Below are positions 1-7,329 of a DNA stretch of 16,838 nucleotides, piece after piece. The number at the start of each line of letters is the position of its first letter. The first letter of the stretch is position 1. The stretch spans positions 68,308 to 85,145 of the forward strand of contig MU646680.1 in the NCBI GenBank assembly GCA_026770585.1, in the 5' to 3' direction. The notes below the pieces were generated by a model. That model saw only the letters and a list, made by a program, of their open reading frames with translations. It ran no database searches and was not told the origin of the DNA. A program made the position numbers and the translations under genes. Source of the stretch: Baffinella frigidus. Lineage: Eukaryota; Cryptophyceae; Cryptomonadales; Baffinellaceae.

Positions 1-26
1 AACCCCAAACCCCAAACCCTAACCCA
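1..26. repeat. telomere-like repeat, C-rich strand
   Basis: AACCCCAAACCCCAAACCCT and then AACCC. The only tract at the left with C-rich polarity. Either an interstitial fragment or the edge of a longer array outside the window. Confidence 0.8.
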
Positions 27-65
27 GGTCGAGTTCGCGTGATCACAGGAAGAGGCAACGAGCGA

Positions 66-296
66 TACAGGGGTTACTCGAAATGAAGAACACGCACCGT
101 CCCTACAGGGGTACCTCGATTACAAGAAAACGTCACCCCCCTAGGACGACCATAGGGCCCTAGGCATAGGCCTACTGTAGGGTCCTACGGGGAGGCGTTT
201 TCTTGTAATCGAGGTACCCCTGTAGGGTGGCCCTATGCTCCTAGGCATAGGCCTCCGGTAGGACCCTAGGGCGTTGCGTGTCATTAATTTCGAGTA
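66..296. mobile_element. older family A relative, split by a nested copy
   Basis: Left arm TACAGGGGTTACTCGAAATG (66-103) and right arm GTGTCATTAATTTCGAGTA (about 278-296) are inverted matches. Outside the nested 104-224 copy the halves join into a family A-type core. Confidence 0.75.
104..224. mobile_element. family A foldback MITE nested in an older relative
   Basis: TACAGGGGTACCTCGATTAC to GTAATCGAGGTACCCCTGTA with perfectly matching altered arms (GATTACAAGAAAA). Sits at the TA of a CCCTAGG-like motif of the host element 66-296. Confidence 0.92.
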
Positions 297-415
297 CAGG
301 GGTACCTCGCTCGTTAGAAAGCGACCCACCCCTAGGACCCTACAGTATGCCTATGCCTAGGGCCCTATGGTTGTCCTATGTTGGGTGACTGACGGTTTCT
401 TATGAGTGAGGTACC
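295..415. mobile_element. family A foldback MITE
   Basis: TACAGGGGTACCTCGCTCGT left end, CCCTACAGTATGCCTATGCC core and TATGAGTGAGGTACCCC right end, the last bases lost. Starts at the TA in CGAGTA of the host element's right arm. Confidence 0.85.
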
Positions 416-417
416 CC

Positions 418-544
418 CCACGCCAGAGGGCTCGAGGGAAACCGACGCCTAATCCACGCCAGATCCGGCGTCGTTGACTCAAGTAATCAGGGGATTCCCT
501 TCTGAAAGATGTCAAAAGTGGATGTTTCGAGCCTTCTGGCGTGG
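418..544. mobile_element. foldback element with CCACGCCAGAGGGCTCGAG arms
   Basis: CCACGCCAGA-GGGCTCGA at 418-435 is inverted to TCGAGCCTTCTGGCGTGG at 527-544. It directly abuts the family A copy on its left. Confidence 0.65.
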
Positions 545-828
545 CCTGTACGCGGTACGGTTCCTCGTTGTCCAATGGCTCCAGTGTCCAACGGCTGTCA
601 GGTGTGAGGACCTAGGCCAGCGAGGCTAGGACGAGCCCGCCTCGGGGTGGCATTGGAGCCATTGCTCTATAACGTATCCCTTAAGTGACCAAGGGGTGAT
701 TTATCACCCCCCCCGCTGTGAAACGAAAAATAAAACGGGCAGATGTCTCTCGGAATACATCGTCGGAACCCAGTTCAGAAATGGCTCCAATGGCTGTCCG
801 GACGTAGCCTACTGGGGTATCATCTGAA
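545..828. other. spacer, no gene seen
   Basis: CCAATGGC/GCCATTGG words recur (571, 650, 780) and a GGTGATTTATCACC hairpin follows the solo family B end. Nothing coding recognised. Confidence 0.4.
675..693. mobile_element. solo left end of family B
   Basis: TATCCCTTAAGTGACCAAGG without core or right end. Followed by an unrelated GGGGTGATTTATCACCCC palindrome at 693-710. Confidence 0.65.
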
Positions 829-966
829 AAGCTAACGCCAGCGAGGTACTTAGAGCCTACGGATTGCCTACGGTAGGAGCCCCCCTCCTACGACTTTTAA
901 AGACCTTACGTCGTGGGAGGAGGGGGGGTTCCTACCGTAGGCTAAGGGGTCCGCTGGCATTAGCTT
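829..966. mobile_element. third foldback family, single copy
   Basis: AGCTAACGCCAGCG at the left pairs with CGCTGGCATTAGCTT at the right. Inner arms GCCTACGGTAGGAGCCCCCC and GGGGGGGTTCCTACCGTAGG also pair. About 138 bp, ends unlike A or B, but the interior uses similar CCTACGGTAGG words. Confidence 0.75.
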
Positions 967-973
967 GTGGCAT

Positions 974-1091
974 TAGGTACCTCGCTCATAAGAAAGCGCC
1001 CCCACCCCTAGGACCACCATAGGGCCCTAGGCATCGTCCTACTGTAGGGTCCTAGGGGGATGCGGTTTCTTATGAGCGAGGTACCCCTGTA
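974..1091. mobile_element. family A foldback MITE
   Basis: AGGTACCTCGCTCATAAGAA to GAGGTACCCCTGTA. The first bases TACAGGG are replaced by ATT. Confidence 0.88.
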
Positions 1092-1168
1092 CTGGGGTAC
1101 CTCTTGTATCTAGGACCCTACGGTGGTCCTAGAGGGGGGGGGCTCCTTATGAGCGAGGTACGCCTGTA
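1089..1168. mobile_element. family A fragment, shortened copy
   Basis: CTGGGGTACCTC at the left and CTTATGAGCGAGGTACGCCT at the right with most of the core missing. Shares the TA at 1090-1091 with the copy to its left. Confidence 0.8.
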
Positions 1169-1199
1169 GCGAAATACATGGCGGCCGTGTTGACATCAA

Positions 1200-1304
1200 T
1201 ATCCCTTAAGTGCCCAGTAGGCTCATACGCCCTACGGTAGGGCCCTAGGACCTGCCTAGGACCTCTTGGCCCTCAAATTTGTCGGCATGGCCACTTAAGG
1301 GATA
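1200..1304. mobile_element. family B foldback MITE, copy 1
   Basis: TATCCCTTAAGTGCCCAGTA to GGCCACTTAAGGGATA with TA on both sides. Interior CGCCCTACGGTAGGGCCCTA. Confidence 0.9.
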
Positions 1305-1390
1305 GGGGCACCTCGCTCACAAGGAGCCGCCCCCCGCCCCCCGCCCCCTGATGACCACCGTAGGGCCCTAGATAGGCCTACTGTAGAGGG
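1303..1390. mobile_element. family A foldback MITE, right half lost
   Basis: GGGGCACCTCGCTCACAAGG and the core ACCACCGTAGGGCCCTAG. Ends where heptamer repeats begin. Abuts the family B element on its left. Confidence 0.75.
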
Positions 1391-1549
1391 TTTACTGTTT
1401 CAGGGTTCAGAGTGTGGTAGGGGGTTTACGGGGTCAGGGTTCAGAGGTGAAACTCTGAAGATCGGGGAACCCCGATCGTGGCCGGTGTGAGTCACGTGGT
1501 GTGGCCCCGTTTTTCGCGATTCTTCCCCCCGATTCTGATCGCTGGTTCA
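1391..1549. other. telomere-like fragment and short palindromes
   Basis: GGGTTCAG/GGGTTTAC heptamers at 1386-1450, then GATCGGGGAACCCCGATC (1461-1478). No gene. Confidence 0.5.
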
Positions 1550-1655
1550 TATCCTCCAAGTACCCAGTAGGCTATGCCCTACCGTAGGGCCCTCGCTATG
1601 ACCTGCCGAGGACCTCCTGGCGGTCAATTTTGACCGCCTCGCCACTTAAGGGATA
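1550..1655. mobile_element. family B foldback MITE, copy 2
   Basis: TATCCTCCAAGTACCCAGTA (mutated left end) to CCACTTAAGGGATA. Contains the GGTCAATTTTGACC palindrome. Followed by TACATGTA. Confidence 0.85.
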
Positions 1656-1672
1656 CATGTACACTTGATCTG

Positions 1673-1797
1673 TACAGGGATAAATGTACCTCGCTCATAG
1701 AAAGCGCCCCCCCTCCCTAGGACCACCATAGGACCCTAGGCATGGCCCTACCGCAGGGTCCTGGGGGGGGCGGTTTCTTATGAACGAGGTACCCCAG
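1673..1797. mobile_element. family A foldback MITE
   Basis: Left end TACAGGGATAAATGTACCTC is altered, right end GAGGTACCCCAG. Counterpart of the copy at 5787. Confidence 0.85.
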
Positions 1798-1854
1798 TTC
1801 TACATCTCACTCCTTTCCCAGGGTTGCTATCTTTTAATCGCTGGCTTTCACGTT

Positions 1855-1988
1855 CACAGGGATACCTCGCTCATAAGAAAGCGCCTCCCCGTAGGGCCCT
1901 ACAGTAGGACTATGCCTAGCTAGGGCCCTACATGCATGGTGGTCCTAGGGGGGGGGGGGGCGTTTCTTATGAGCGAGGTACCCCTGCA
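1855..1988. mobile_element. family A foldback MITE with scar-like TACATGCA
   Basis: Counterpart of the copy at 5590. It shares the first scar position (1929-1936, TACATGCA, diverged) but at the second position has an uninterrupted GGACTATGCC, giving a pre-insertion sequence for that site. Confidence 0.88.
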
Positions 1989-2054
1989 CCTGGCTCTGTC
2001 TTTCATTTTATCCTCTCATGTTTATCCTAATAGCTGGCTCTCTCTTTCATGTTC

Positions 2055-2624
2055 AGGTCCTACGATTGTCCACGGCCGGGTACAGAAACATGACGTTCAG
2101 AAAGGGGGAGGGGGCGGGGCATAAGCCCCTACTTGTAGGCCTAGGTAGGAGCGCATACAGCGCACGAGGCCACTCGCCACTGAAGGGATACACTTGGTGT
2201 GCAAGAACCGGGGCGGCATGCACAGCATGTGAGGACCGGGTCCGGGATGGGCCCGCCTCAGGGGAAAAGGGCTCCAAGGGTGAGTCCTATATCGGGGGAA
2301 ATCCCTATAAGTATTGTAATCCTCGCTCTGGATTAAAGGCATCACAGAATGGAACCTCGGCCATGGCTTCACACAGCAGGGCTCTCAGACTCGACACGAC
2401 TTGAAGAGAGCGACCTTTATTCTTCTTCAACTCGGTCTTTACCGAAGCTCATGCGCTCGTGCGTGCGGGATTCCATTCTTCTATCACATATCCATGATAG
2501 GGGTTGTTACAGCCTTTAGCTGCGCTTACTAATTACCGCTGGATATTTCTGGATGTTTCGTCATTATTGCCACACCCGTGAGGTTTCGCCATTATTGCCA
2601 CACCCGTGCCTTCACAAAACTACA
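2055..2624. other. spacer with a remnant family B end, no gene seen
   Basis: GCCACTGAAGGGATAC at about 2177-2192 resembles the right end of family B, left end not found. Overlapping short frames on both strands here have no recognisable features. Confidence 0.4.
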
Positions 2625-2726
2625 ATCGGAGCCCTGTCGGTCCGACAATCGGAGCCTGTCGGTTCGACAATCGGAGCCTGTCGGTCCGACAATCGGAGCC
2701 TGTCGGTCCGACAGTGTCGGAGCCTG
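2625..2726. repeat. 22-bp tandem repeat (GTCGGTCCGACAATCGGAGC)
   Basis: About four and a half units of GTCGGTCCGACAATCGGAGCCT. Each unit contains the palindrome GTCGG-TCCGAC, so the array can form a row of small hairpins. Two nearby TTATTGCCACACCCGTG units precede it (2565-2606). Confidence 0.93.
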
Positions 2727-3052
2727 CCCACGACGGAGCTCGGCTGCAACCCGTCGTGGTTCCAATCAGGGGTTGCTCGACAAAGATCGCTGGAGGTACG
2801 AGCTCGTACGAGTACGACGTACGAAGCTTCGTATCCTGATACGAGCTCGTACGAGTCGTAGGATAGTCGTTATTTCGTTCCGTTATTTCGCAGCTGGCGT
2901 GACTGTTCGCCGCTCATGAAACCGCCCCTTTTCATGCTGACTTTTGGAGAGCGCTGATTTCGTTGATTTCGTTGATTTCCTGCGCACGAGACAAAAGTTG
3001 AGGGGACGTCTCAAAGCCAAAAGTGGAACCTCTGTTAACTTAAGAAGTAACA
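2727..3052. other. palindrome-rich spacer
   Basis: CCACGACGG...CCGTCGTGG hairpin (about 2729-2758), then GAGCTCGTACGAG palindromes repeated in 2798-2853 (GCTCGTACGAG on both sides of GAAGCTTC). GATTTCGTT is repeated at 2956-2980. No gene seen. Confidence 0.5.
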
Positions 3053-3234
3053 TTCTTCCCCGATTGACTTTACAAGTGATTTTACCGCGGCCGAATATTC
3101 TTTCTTCGAACAGATTGACTTTCGATTGCAGGTTTTACGTTTCTCGGGCAATTGTACGAGATGTCGCCCGAAATCGGGTAGCCTGCGGCGCAAAAATCCA
3201 GATAAAAACACTTGTAAAGTCAATCGGGAAGAAA
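3053..3234. mobile_element. foldback element with ~25-bp terminal inverted repeats
   Basis: TTCTTCCCCGATTGACTTTA...CAAGTG at the left and CACTTG...TAAAGTCAATCGGGAAGAA at the right. About 180 bp, no coding capacity. Termini differ from families A and B. Confidence 0.75.
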
Positions 3235-3235
3235 T

Positions 3236-3290
3236 GGTTTCTTCCCGAGTTGGCAGCTGTAGAACCGCTCCCAACTCGGGAAGAAACCAT
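3236..3290. repeat. strong hairpin (19-bp stem)
   Basis: TGGTTTCTTCCCGAGTTGG pairs with CCAACTCGGGAAGAAACCA around a ~16-base loop. Perfect arms, adjacent to the larger foldback on its left. Confidence 0.85.
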
Positions 3291-3685
3291 TAGTGGATTT
3301 CACGGTTACGTTTTGATAGACTTTTTGGGTGCAGACTCAACTGCAAGATAAGGTCGCAGAAAGAGAAAAATACCGATTTGGGCCCCTGTGTAGGAAATAT
3401 GATCCTGCGAAGAGAGCCTTGTTTGGGGTCGCAACTGTCTGGACACACGTGATGTGTGTAGTAATGTCGGAGATTCCCGGCTGGGGGCCCATTTGGAACG
3501 GGGGGCCCATATCCGTAAGTTTTTCACGCCAGGGGCCCATATTATGCGTAATTCACTCGTCGCAGAAATTATGATGCCGCCCGTGCAGGACGTGCAGTTG
3601 CTTCAAAGGCTCTGAAATGCCCCATAAGCGGGTCGTGACTCCCTAAATCTTTAGTCCCCCACATCAGTTCGTCCCCCACTTGCAG
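3290..3685 (+). other. possible upstream exon/promoter region of the hypothetical gene
   Basis: An ATG at 3464 opens MSEIPGWGPIWNGGPIS, ending at a canonical TCC|GTAAGT (3514/3515). However, phase 0 does not match the acceptor at 3685 in the ORF frame, so this is not joined to it. GGGGCCCAT occurs three times at 3485-3541. Confidence 0.3.
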
Positions 3686-4331
3686 GGTTCTTTTGAAAAG
3701 GAAGAAACCAAGAAAAAAATCCCCCTTGAAGAAACCTGAGGAAGATCCTGAGAAACCCGACAGAAAACCCAGGAGTTCGTTCGTTCCCGCTTACAACAAT
3801 CAGGTCAGTCCGACGTCGGACGCAGAAGCGTGCGCGCTACCGTACGACGTTCAATCAACCTCCACTACCTCCATTAGGAGCCAGGACGTGGCTGAAGTGG
3901 GAACTCAAGAAACCAAGAGTGAGAGGGGTGGCATGAGGGCAGTGACGGGTGGAATCCAGCGAGCGCTGTCGAGCGGGGCACGTTCTGCGCGGGTTGAGGG
4001 CGATATGTTCCCTTTGTTCCGGGCCGGCGTGATCGAGAGCAACGACCTGTTCGTGGTCGCGGCCGAGACCGAGGACAGCGTGGTGGACGCGGGCGCAGCG
4101 CAGCCGCGCATGGAGAGAGAAAGAGAGAGCGAGAGAGAGAGCCAGAGCATGTTCCCGGTGATCCAGGCGGTCGGCGGCGTCATCGAGAGCAACACCCAGT
4201 TGGTGATCGCGGCCGAGACCAAGGAGGCGCAGAGCGTGCTGGATGCGAGCGCAGCGCAACAGCACACCTCTGAAGATCGGATGCTCGGGAGCTCTTCGGA
4301 CGCGGCCCCGGCCGCGGGGGGACTCCCCTGA
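3686..4331 (+). CDS. hypothetical protein with duplicated ~40-residue module, probably a 3' exon
   Basis: The frame is open from 3639 and has no ATG until 3933, so either an upstream exon is spliced in at ACTTGCAG|G (3685/3686) or translation starts at 3933, giving 133 residues. The N-terminal part is very basic (KRKKPRKKSPLKKPEEDPEK), possibly nuclear or nucleic-acid binding. Then two related modules follow: MFPLFRAGVIESNDLF to VVAAETEDSVVDAGAAQ, and MFPVIQAVGGVIESNTQLVI then AAETKEAQSVLDASAAQ. They are separated by a charged MEREREESER-like low-complexity stretch encoded by GAGA repeats. No signal peptide or membrane segment. Family not recognised. It lies inside the interval flanked by the ~505-bp inverted duplication. 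Coding is supported by the module conservation and the downstream AATAAA. Confidence 0.45.
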
Positions 4332-4390
4332 TGTCGACCGCGCGACGATGTTGAGACGTGCGAGTATGCAGGATCACATGTATGTATGTA

Positions 4391-4396
4391 AATAAA
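4391..4396 (+). terminator. polyadenylation signal AATAAA
   Basis: AATAAA 60 bp after the stop codon of the hypothetical ORF, preceded by TGTATGTATGTA, which resembles an upstream U/GU-rich element. Confidence 0.45.
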
Positions 4397-4399
4397 GAC

Positions 4400-5255
4400 A
4401 GTCAATGCTGAGTGCGCTCCTTTACGTCCTTGAGGTTCTTGGTTCTGCAGAAAAGCCATGCGTCCTTGCTTCTCTTGAGGTGCTGCGGAAAATGCTCGTA
4501 TGAGCGGCCGACACGGGATACAGTAAGTGGCACAATGCGTAGCATGTGCGGCGCTGACGCTGGTTGATTGGCAATAAATTGTCAATCTCTCTGAGGTGCT
4601 GCGGCGGGTGTCCCGTGACCTGCCCAAGAACGGGCAGGTTTTGCGCGTGCCCCGAGCAGCACTGTAGTCTCCTCCCCCCTCTCTCGAGCGCCGCGGCCTT
4701 GCATGGCCTGTGCACCGAGCTGCTGGGAGGGGGAGAGCTCTGTGCACCCCATGGTCCTCGATAGGCGTAGCACATGCAGGGCAAGGGTTCTGCATTTCGG
4801 GTCCTGCGGGTCGAGATACAGAGGTAACTCGCTCATAATGAGACCCCGCATCCTTTAGGTCCTTCAGGTTCTTCGAGCTCCCAACATAGGCGGACACCGG
4901 AACTGGTTCTGCAGGCCCACACACAAGCGAAACCTAAGATACCTTCATCAGTCAACCACCGAGGCTCGTCACCTGTCCGACCGAGGCTCACACATAAAGA
5001 GCCGCCGCACCCTACTTAAAGGACCTAGCTACACCTCGTGTTTCATGGCATCGTCTTGTTCTTAGAATGCTCCAACGCTTTCGACTTGGCGGTAGCGAGG
5101 GGGCAAATCGTTCGGGTAATTCTGGACCTGGCTCCATTTTGGACGTCACTTTTTTGTACAAACTGGACGCGATCCGACCAAGGAGTACAAAAATCACACA
5201 ACCTCCATTACGGAACTTGTTTCCTTCAGGGCCTTCAGGTTTTTTGAGCTCCCAA
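4400..5255. other. intergenic sequence with dispersed repeats
   Basis: Contains 4485-4597 (inverted at 6086-6201), CTGAGGTGCTGCGG repeated at 4477 and 4590, and the CCTTCAGGTTCTTCGAGCTC repeat at 4858, whose relative at 5222 hosts a family B element. A 339-codon minus-strand frame (3905-4924) runs through these repeats and antisense to the ORF below; I do not consider it coding. Confidence 0.5.
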
Positions 5256-5359
5256 TATCCCTTAAGTGACCAGTAGGCTCATACGCCCTACCGTAGGGCC
5301 CTAGGACCGGCCTAGGACCTCAGGCCCCCAAATTTAGAGGCCTGGTCACTTAAGGGATA
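5256..5359. mobile_element. family B foldback MITE, copy 3
   Basis: TATCCCTTAAGTGACC ... GGTCACTTAAGGGATA. The flanking dispersed repeat (CTTCAGGT...GAGCTCCCAA / AGGCGGACAC) occurs without insertion at 4858-4898. Confidence 0.92.
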
Positions 5360-5525
5360 GGCGGACACTGGAACTCATTCCACTTCCCCAGACCGGTCTC
5401 TTAGATCTATCCTCAGAACGAATTTTTTGGAGGTCCTTGAAATCGGGGTTCTGGTTCAGATTTGAAGTCCTTGAAATCGAGATTCTTGTTGAGATTTCTC
5501 GGGAACCGATCGGCCTCTCATTTCA
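5360..5525. other. spacer, no gene seen
   Basis: Has two TCCTTGAAATCG-G repeats (5431 and 5468) and no recognisable coding or element structure. Confidence 0.4.
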
Positions 5526-5589
5526 ACAGGAAAGAGAGAGCCAGCTATTAGGATAAACATGAGAGGATAAAATGAAAGACAGAGCCAGC

Positions 5590-5730
5590 TACAGGGGTAC
5601 CTCGCTCATAAGAAACGCCCCCCCCCCCCCCCCGGATCACCATACATGTAGGGTAGGGTCCTAGGCATACATGTAGTCCTCCTGTAGGGTCCTACGGGGA
5701 GGCGCTTTCTTATGAGCGAGGCATCCCTGT
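5590..5730. mobile_element. family A foldback MITE with two internal TACATGTA scars
   Basis: Against the family consensus, CCATAGGG reads CCATACATGTAGGG (5643-5650) and GCATAGTCC reads GCATACATGTAGTCC (5668-5675). Each is a 6-bp gain at a TA, the expected trace of a departed family A insertion. Confidence 0.9.
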
Positions 5731-5786
5731 GAACATGAAAGCCAGCGATCAGCAGATAGCAACCCCGGGAAAGGAGTGAGATGTAG

Positions 5787-5907
5787 AACTGGGGTACCTC
5801 GCTCATAAGAAACCGCCGCCCCCAGGACCTTGCGGTAGGGCCATGCCTAGGGTCCTATGGTGGTCCGAGGGGGGGGGGGTGCTTTCTATGAGCGAGGTAC
5901 CCCTGTA
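5787..5907. mobile_element. family A foldback MITE
   Basis: Left end CTGGGGTACCTCGCTCATAA (mutated first bases), right end GAGGTACCCCTGTA. Counterpart of the copy at 1673 in the inverted duplication. Confidence 0.88.
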
Positions 5908-5924
5908 CATGTCGAGTGTACATG

Positions 5925-6029
5925 TATCCCTTAAGTGGTGAGGCGGTCAAAATTGACCGCCAAGAGGTCCTAGGCAGGTCCTAGGGCCCTACCGTTGGGC
6001 GTATGAGCCTACGCGCCACTTAAGGGATA
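5925..6029. mobile_element. family B foldback MITE, copy 4
   Basis: TATCCCTTAAGTGG ... CCACTTAAGGGATA with flanking TA on both sides. Interior GGTCAAAATTGACC palindrome matches copy 2 in inverted orientation. Confidence 0.9.
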
Positions 6030-6039
6030 CACTCGCTCT

Positions 6040-6600
6040 AAGTGGAGAACTTCGGCGTCGCGTCGATCCAGCATTTGTCGGCCAGGAGGGCACATAGAGA
6101 TCGATAATTCATTACCAAACAACCAGCGTCAGCGCCGCACATGCTACGCATCGTGCCACTTACTGTACCCCGTGTCGGCCGCTCATACGAGCATTTTCTG
6201 GATGGATCTAACACGACACATGAAGCGGTCGTGTTTGTCAACTGATCAAATCTCGCTTTCCCCACACATGGCGAGCTGCCCTGGGCCTTACAGGGGTACC
6301 TCGGTCATAATAAACCGCACGCCCCTAGGACCATACAGTAGGTCCACGTCCAGGATTATATGGTGGTCCTAGGGGGGGGCGGTGGTTTCTTGTATGCGAG
6401 GTACCCCCGTACGGCACCCCGAAGGGTGTTGCAGGAGAGGAATACCTCGCCCTCTAGCACACACTGCCTTCAATCTTCTTTATTACTCTCGATACAGCTC
6501 CTAGGTAGGCCCCTGAGCCTTGAGTTGAGTGATACCAAAGTCTATGCGCCTTGAGAAACGGGCCCGTCTCGGAAACGTGAGCTGTGCACTTGGTTTGCGG
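6040..6600. repeat. direct repeat copy 1, occupied by a transposon
   Basis: First copy of the segment repeated at 6826-7068. Also contains 6086-6201, which is inverted relative to 4485-4597 (GCATGTGCGGCGCTGACGCT on the opposite strand). Carries additional unique sequence at about 6478-6545. No gene recognised. Confidence 0.75.
6289..6412. mobile_element. family A foldback MITE inserted in the 6040-6600 repeat
   Basis: Begins TACAGGGGTACCTCGGTCAT and ends GGTACCCCCGTA. The sister repeat at 6826-7068 lacks it. Confidence 0.9.
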
Positions 6601-6659
6601 TTTCATTCTCTTTATTACTCTCACGTGTAAGCTTTGAATGGTGTGATCAAAAGCTCTCA

Positions 6660-6825
6660 AATCTACGAGCTGTGCAGTTTAATTTCGGAACAAGACAGAA
6701 TCTGTCCCGCTATCTTAAGCTCCCCACGTGGAAGGTAAGTGTGCATGCTATTTGAGGCATCAAATGATGCTATCGTACGCCTTTTTATCAGGACAGATTC
6801 TGGTATGTTCCGAGATGAACTTTAG
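6660..6825. repeat. foldback segment with GGAACAAGACAGAATCTGTCC arms
   Basis: TTCGGAACAAGACAGAATCT (from 6685) is inverted to AGATTCTGGTATGTTCCGA (about 6795-6812). The ~80-bp interior includes GCATCAAATGATGC. It separates the two direct repeat copies and may be an inserted element. Confidence 0.6.
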
Positions 6826-7068
6826 GCAGAGAACTTTGGCGCCGCGTCGATCGAGTATTTGTCGGCCCGGAGGGCAGAAGACATGTGAAGCGGTCGTGTT
6901 TGTCAACTTATTAAATCTCGCCCCCCCCCCACATGGCGAGCTGCCCTGGGCCTTACATGTACAACCCGAAGGTTGTTGCTGGAGAAGAATACCTCGCCCT
7001 CTGGCACAAACTGCCTACAATCTTCTGCGTCTTGAGAAACGGGCCCGCCTCGGAAACGTGAGCTGTGC
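6826..7068. repeat. direct repeat of 6040-6600, unoccupied copy
   Basis: Shares CGCGTCGATC, ATTTGTCGGC, GAAGCGGTCGTGTTTGTCAA, CATGGCGAGCTGCCCTGGGC, AATACCTCGCCCTCT and CTTGAGAAACGGGCCCG with the first copy. Lacks the family A insertion and shows TACATGTA (6954-6961) at the corresponding place. Confidence 0.8.
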
Positions 7069-7132
7069 AATTTATGCTGAGAACTTAGGCGACGCGTCGA
7101 TCCAGCATTTGTCGGCCGGGAGGACTGAGGGT

Positions 7133-7196
7133 ATGGCGAGCTGTGCCACCATGAACCTGAGCGACGTGGAGAAGCCCGCCACGCAGATCCTGCTCC
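7133..7196 (+). CDS. candidate short first exon (MASCATMNLSDVEKPATQI...)
   Basis: An ATG opens MASCATMNLSDVEKPATQIL in GC-rich codons and ends at a donor-like CTGCTCC|GTTCGG followed by the same heptamer repeats that begin introns in the right-hand gene. A diverged copy lies at 7352-7506, interrupted by transposon debris. The product is not recognised. The texture resembles the real exons at 11-16 kb, but only one candidate partner exon was found. Confidence 0.3.
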
Positions 7197-7220
7197 GTTC
7201 GGGGGTTGGGGTTTAGGGTG

Positions 7221-7329
7221 TACAGGGGTACCTCGCTCATAAGAAACTGCCCCCCCCCCTAGGACCCCCTTAGGACCAACATAGGGCCCCAGGCATAGCC
7301 CTACTGTAGGGTCCTAGAGGGGGTCGGTT
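7221..7329. mobile_element. family A foldback MITE, right end missing
   Basis: Left end and core intact. Sequence stops at GGTCGGTTT and continues as the duplicated GTCGGGCGGGAGGG segment instead of the right terminal repeat. Confidence 0.85.

Larger units (their letters stand above)
1550..2054 (+). repeat. left copy of a ~505-bp inverted duplication
   Basis: Matches 5526-6029 in reverse complement from one end to the other, e.g. CTACATCTCACTCCTTTCCC and TTTTATCCTCTCATGTTTAT between the elements. Outer edge coincides with a family B terminus. Confidence 0.92.
5526..6029 (-). repeat. right copy of a ~505-bp inverted duplication
   Basis: Inverted relative to 1550-2054 in full order: family B element, spacer with TACATGTA, family A element, unique segment AGTGAGATGTAGAACTGGGG, family A element, unique segment with AGGATAAACATGAGAGGATA. 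Divergence is limited to substitutions, homopolymer lengths and one TA-site scar. Confidence 0.92.

Noticed and set aside
1-26. True chromosome end
   Set aside because: Only about 26 bp of degenerate CCCTAAA-like sequence, and similar tracts occur internally, so a terminal position cannot be claimed.
2018-2404. 128-codon plus-strand frame with antisense partners
   Set aside because: Starts inside the inverted duplication and crosses a transposon remnant. Equally long frames exist on the other strand.
2625-2726. CRISPR-like array
   Set aside because: Repeat and 'spacer' are both part of one 22-bp tandem unit with no variable spacers. The context is eukaryotic.
3464-3514. First exon MSEIPGWGPIWNGGPIS spliced to 3686
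   Set aside because: The donor is good, but joining phase 0 to the 3686 acceptor gives a frame that stops soon after. No alternative acceptor in the right phase was found.
3905-4924. 339-codon minus-strand open frame
   Set aside because: Antisense to the better-supported hypothetical ORF for 430 bp, then runs through dispersed repeats. Composition has no domain or repeat logic.
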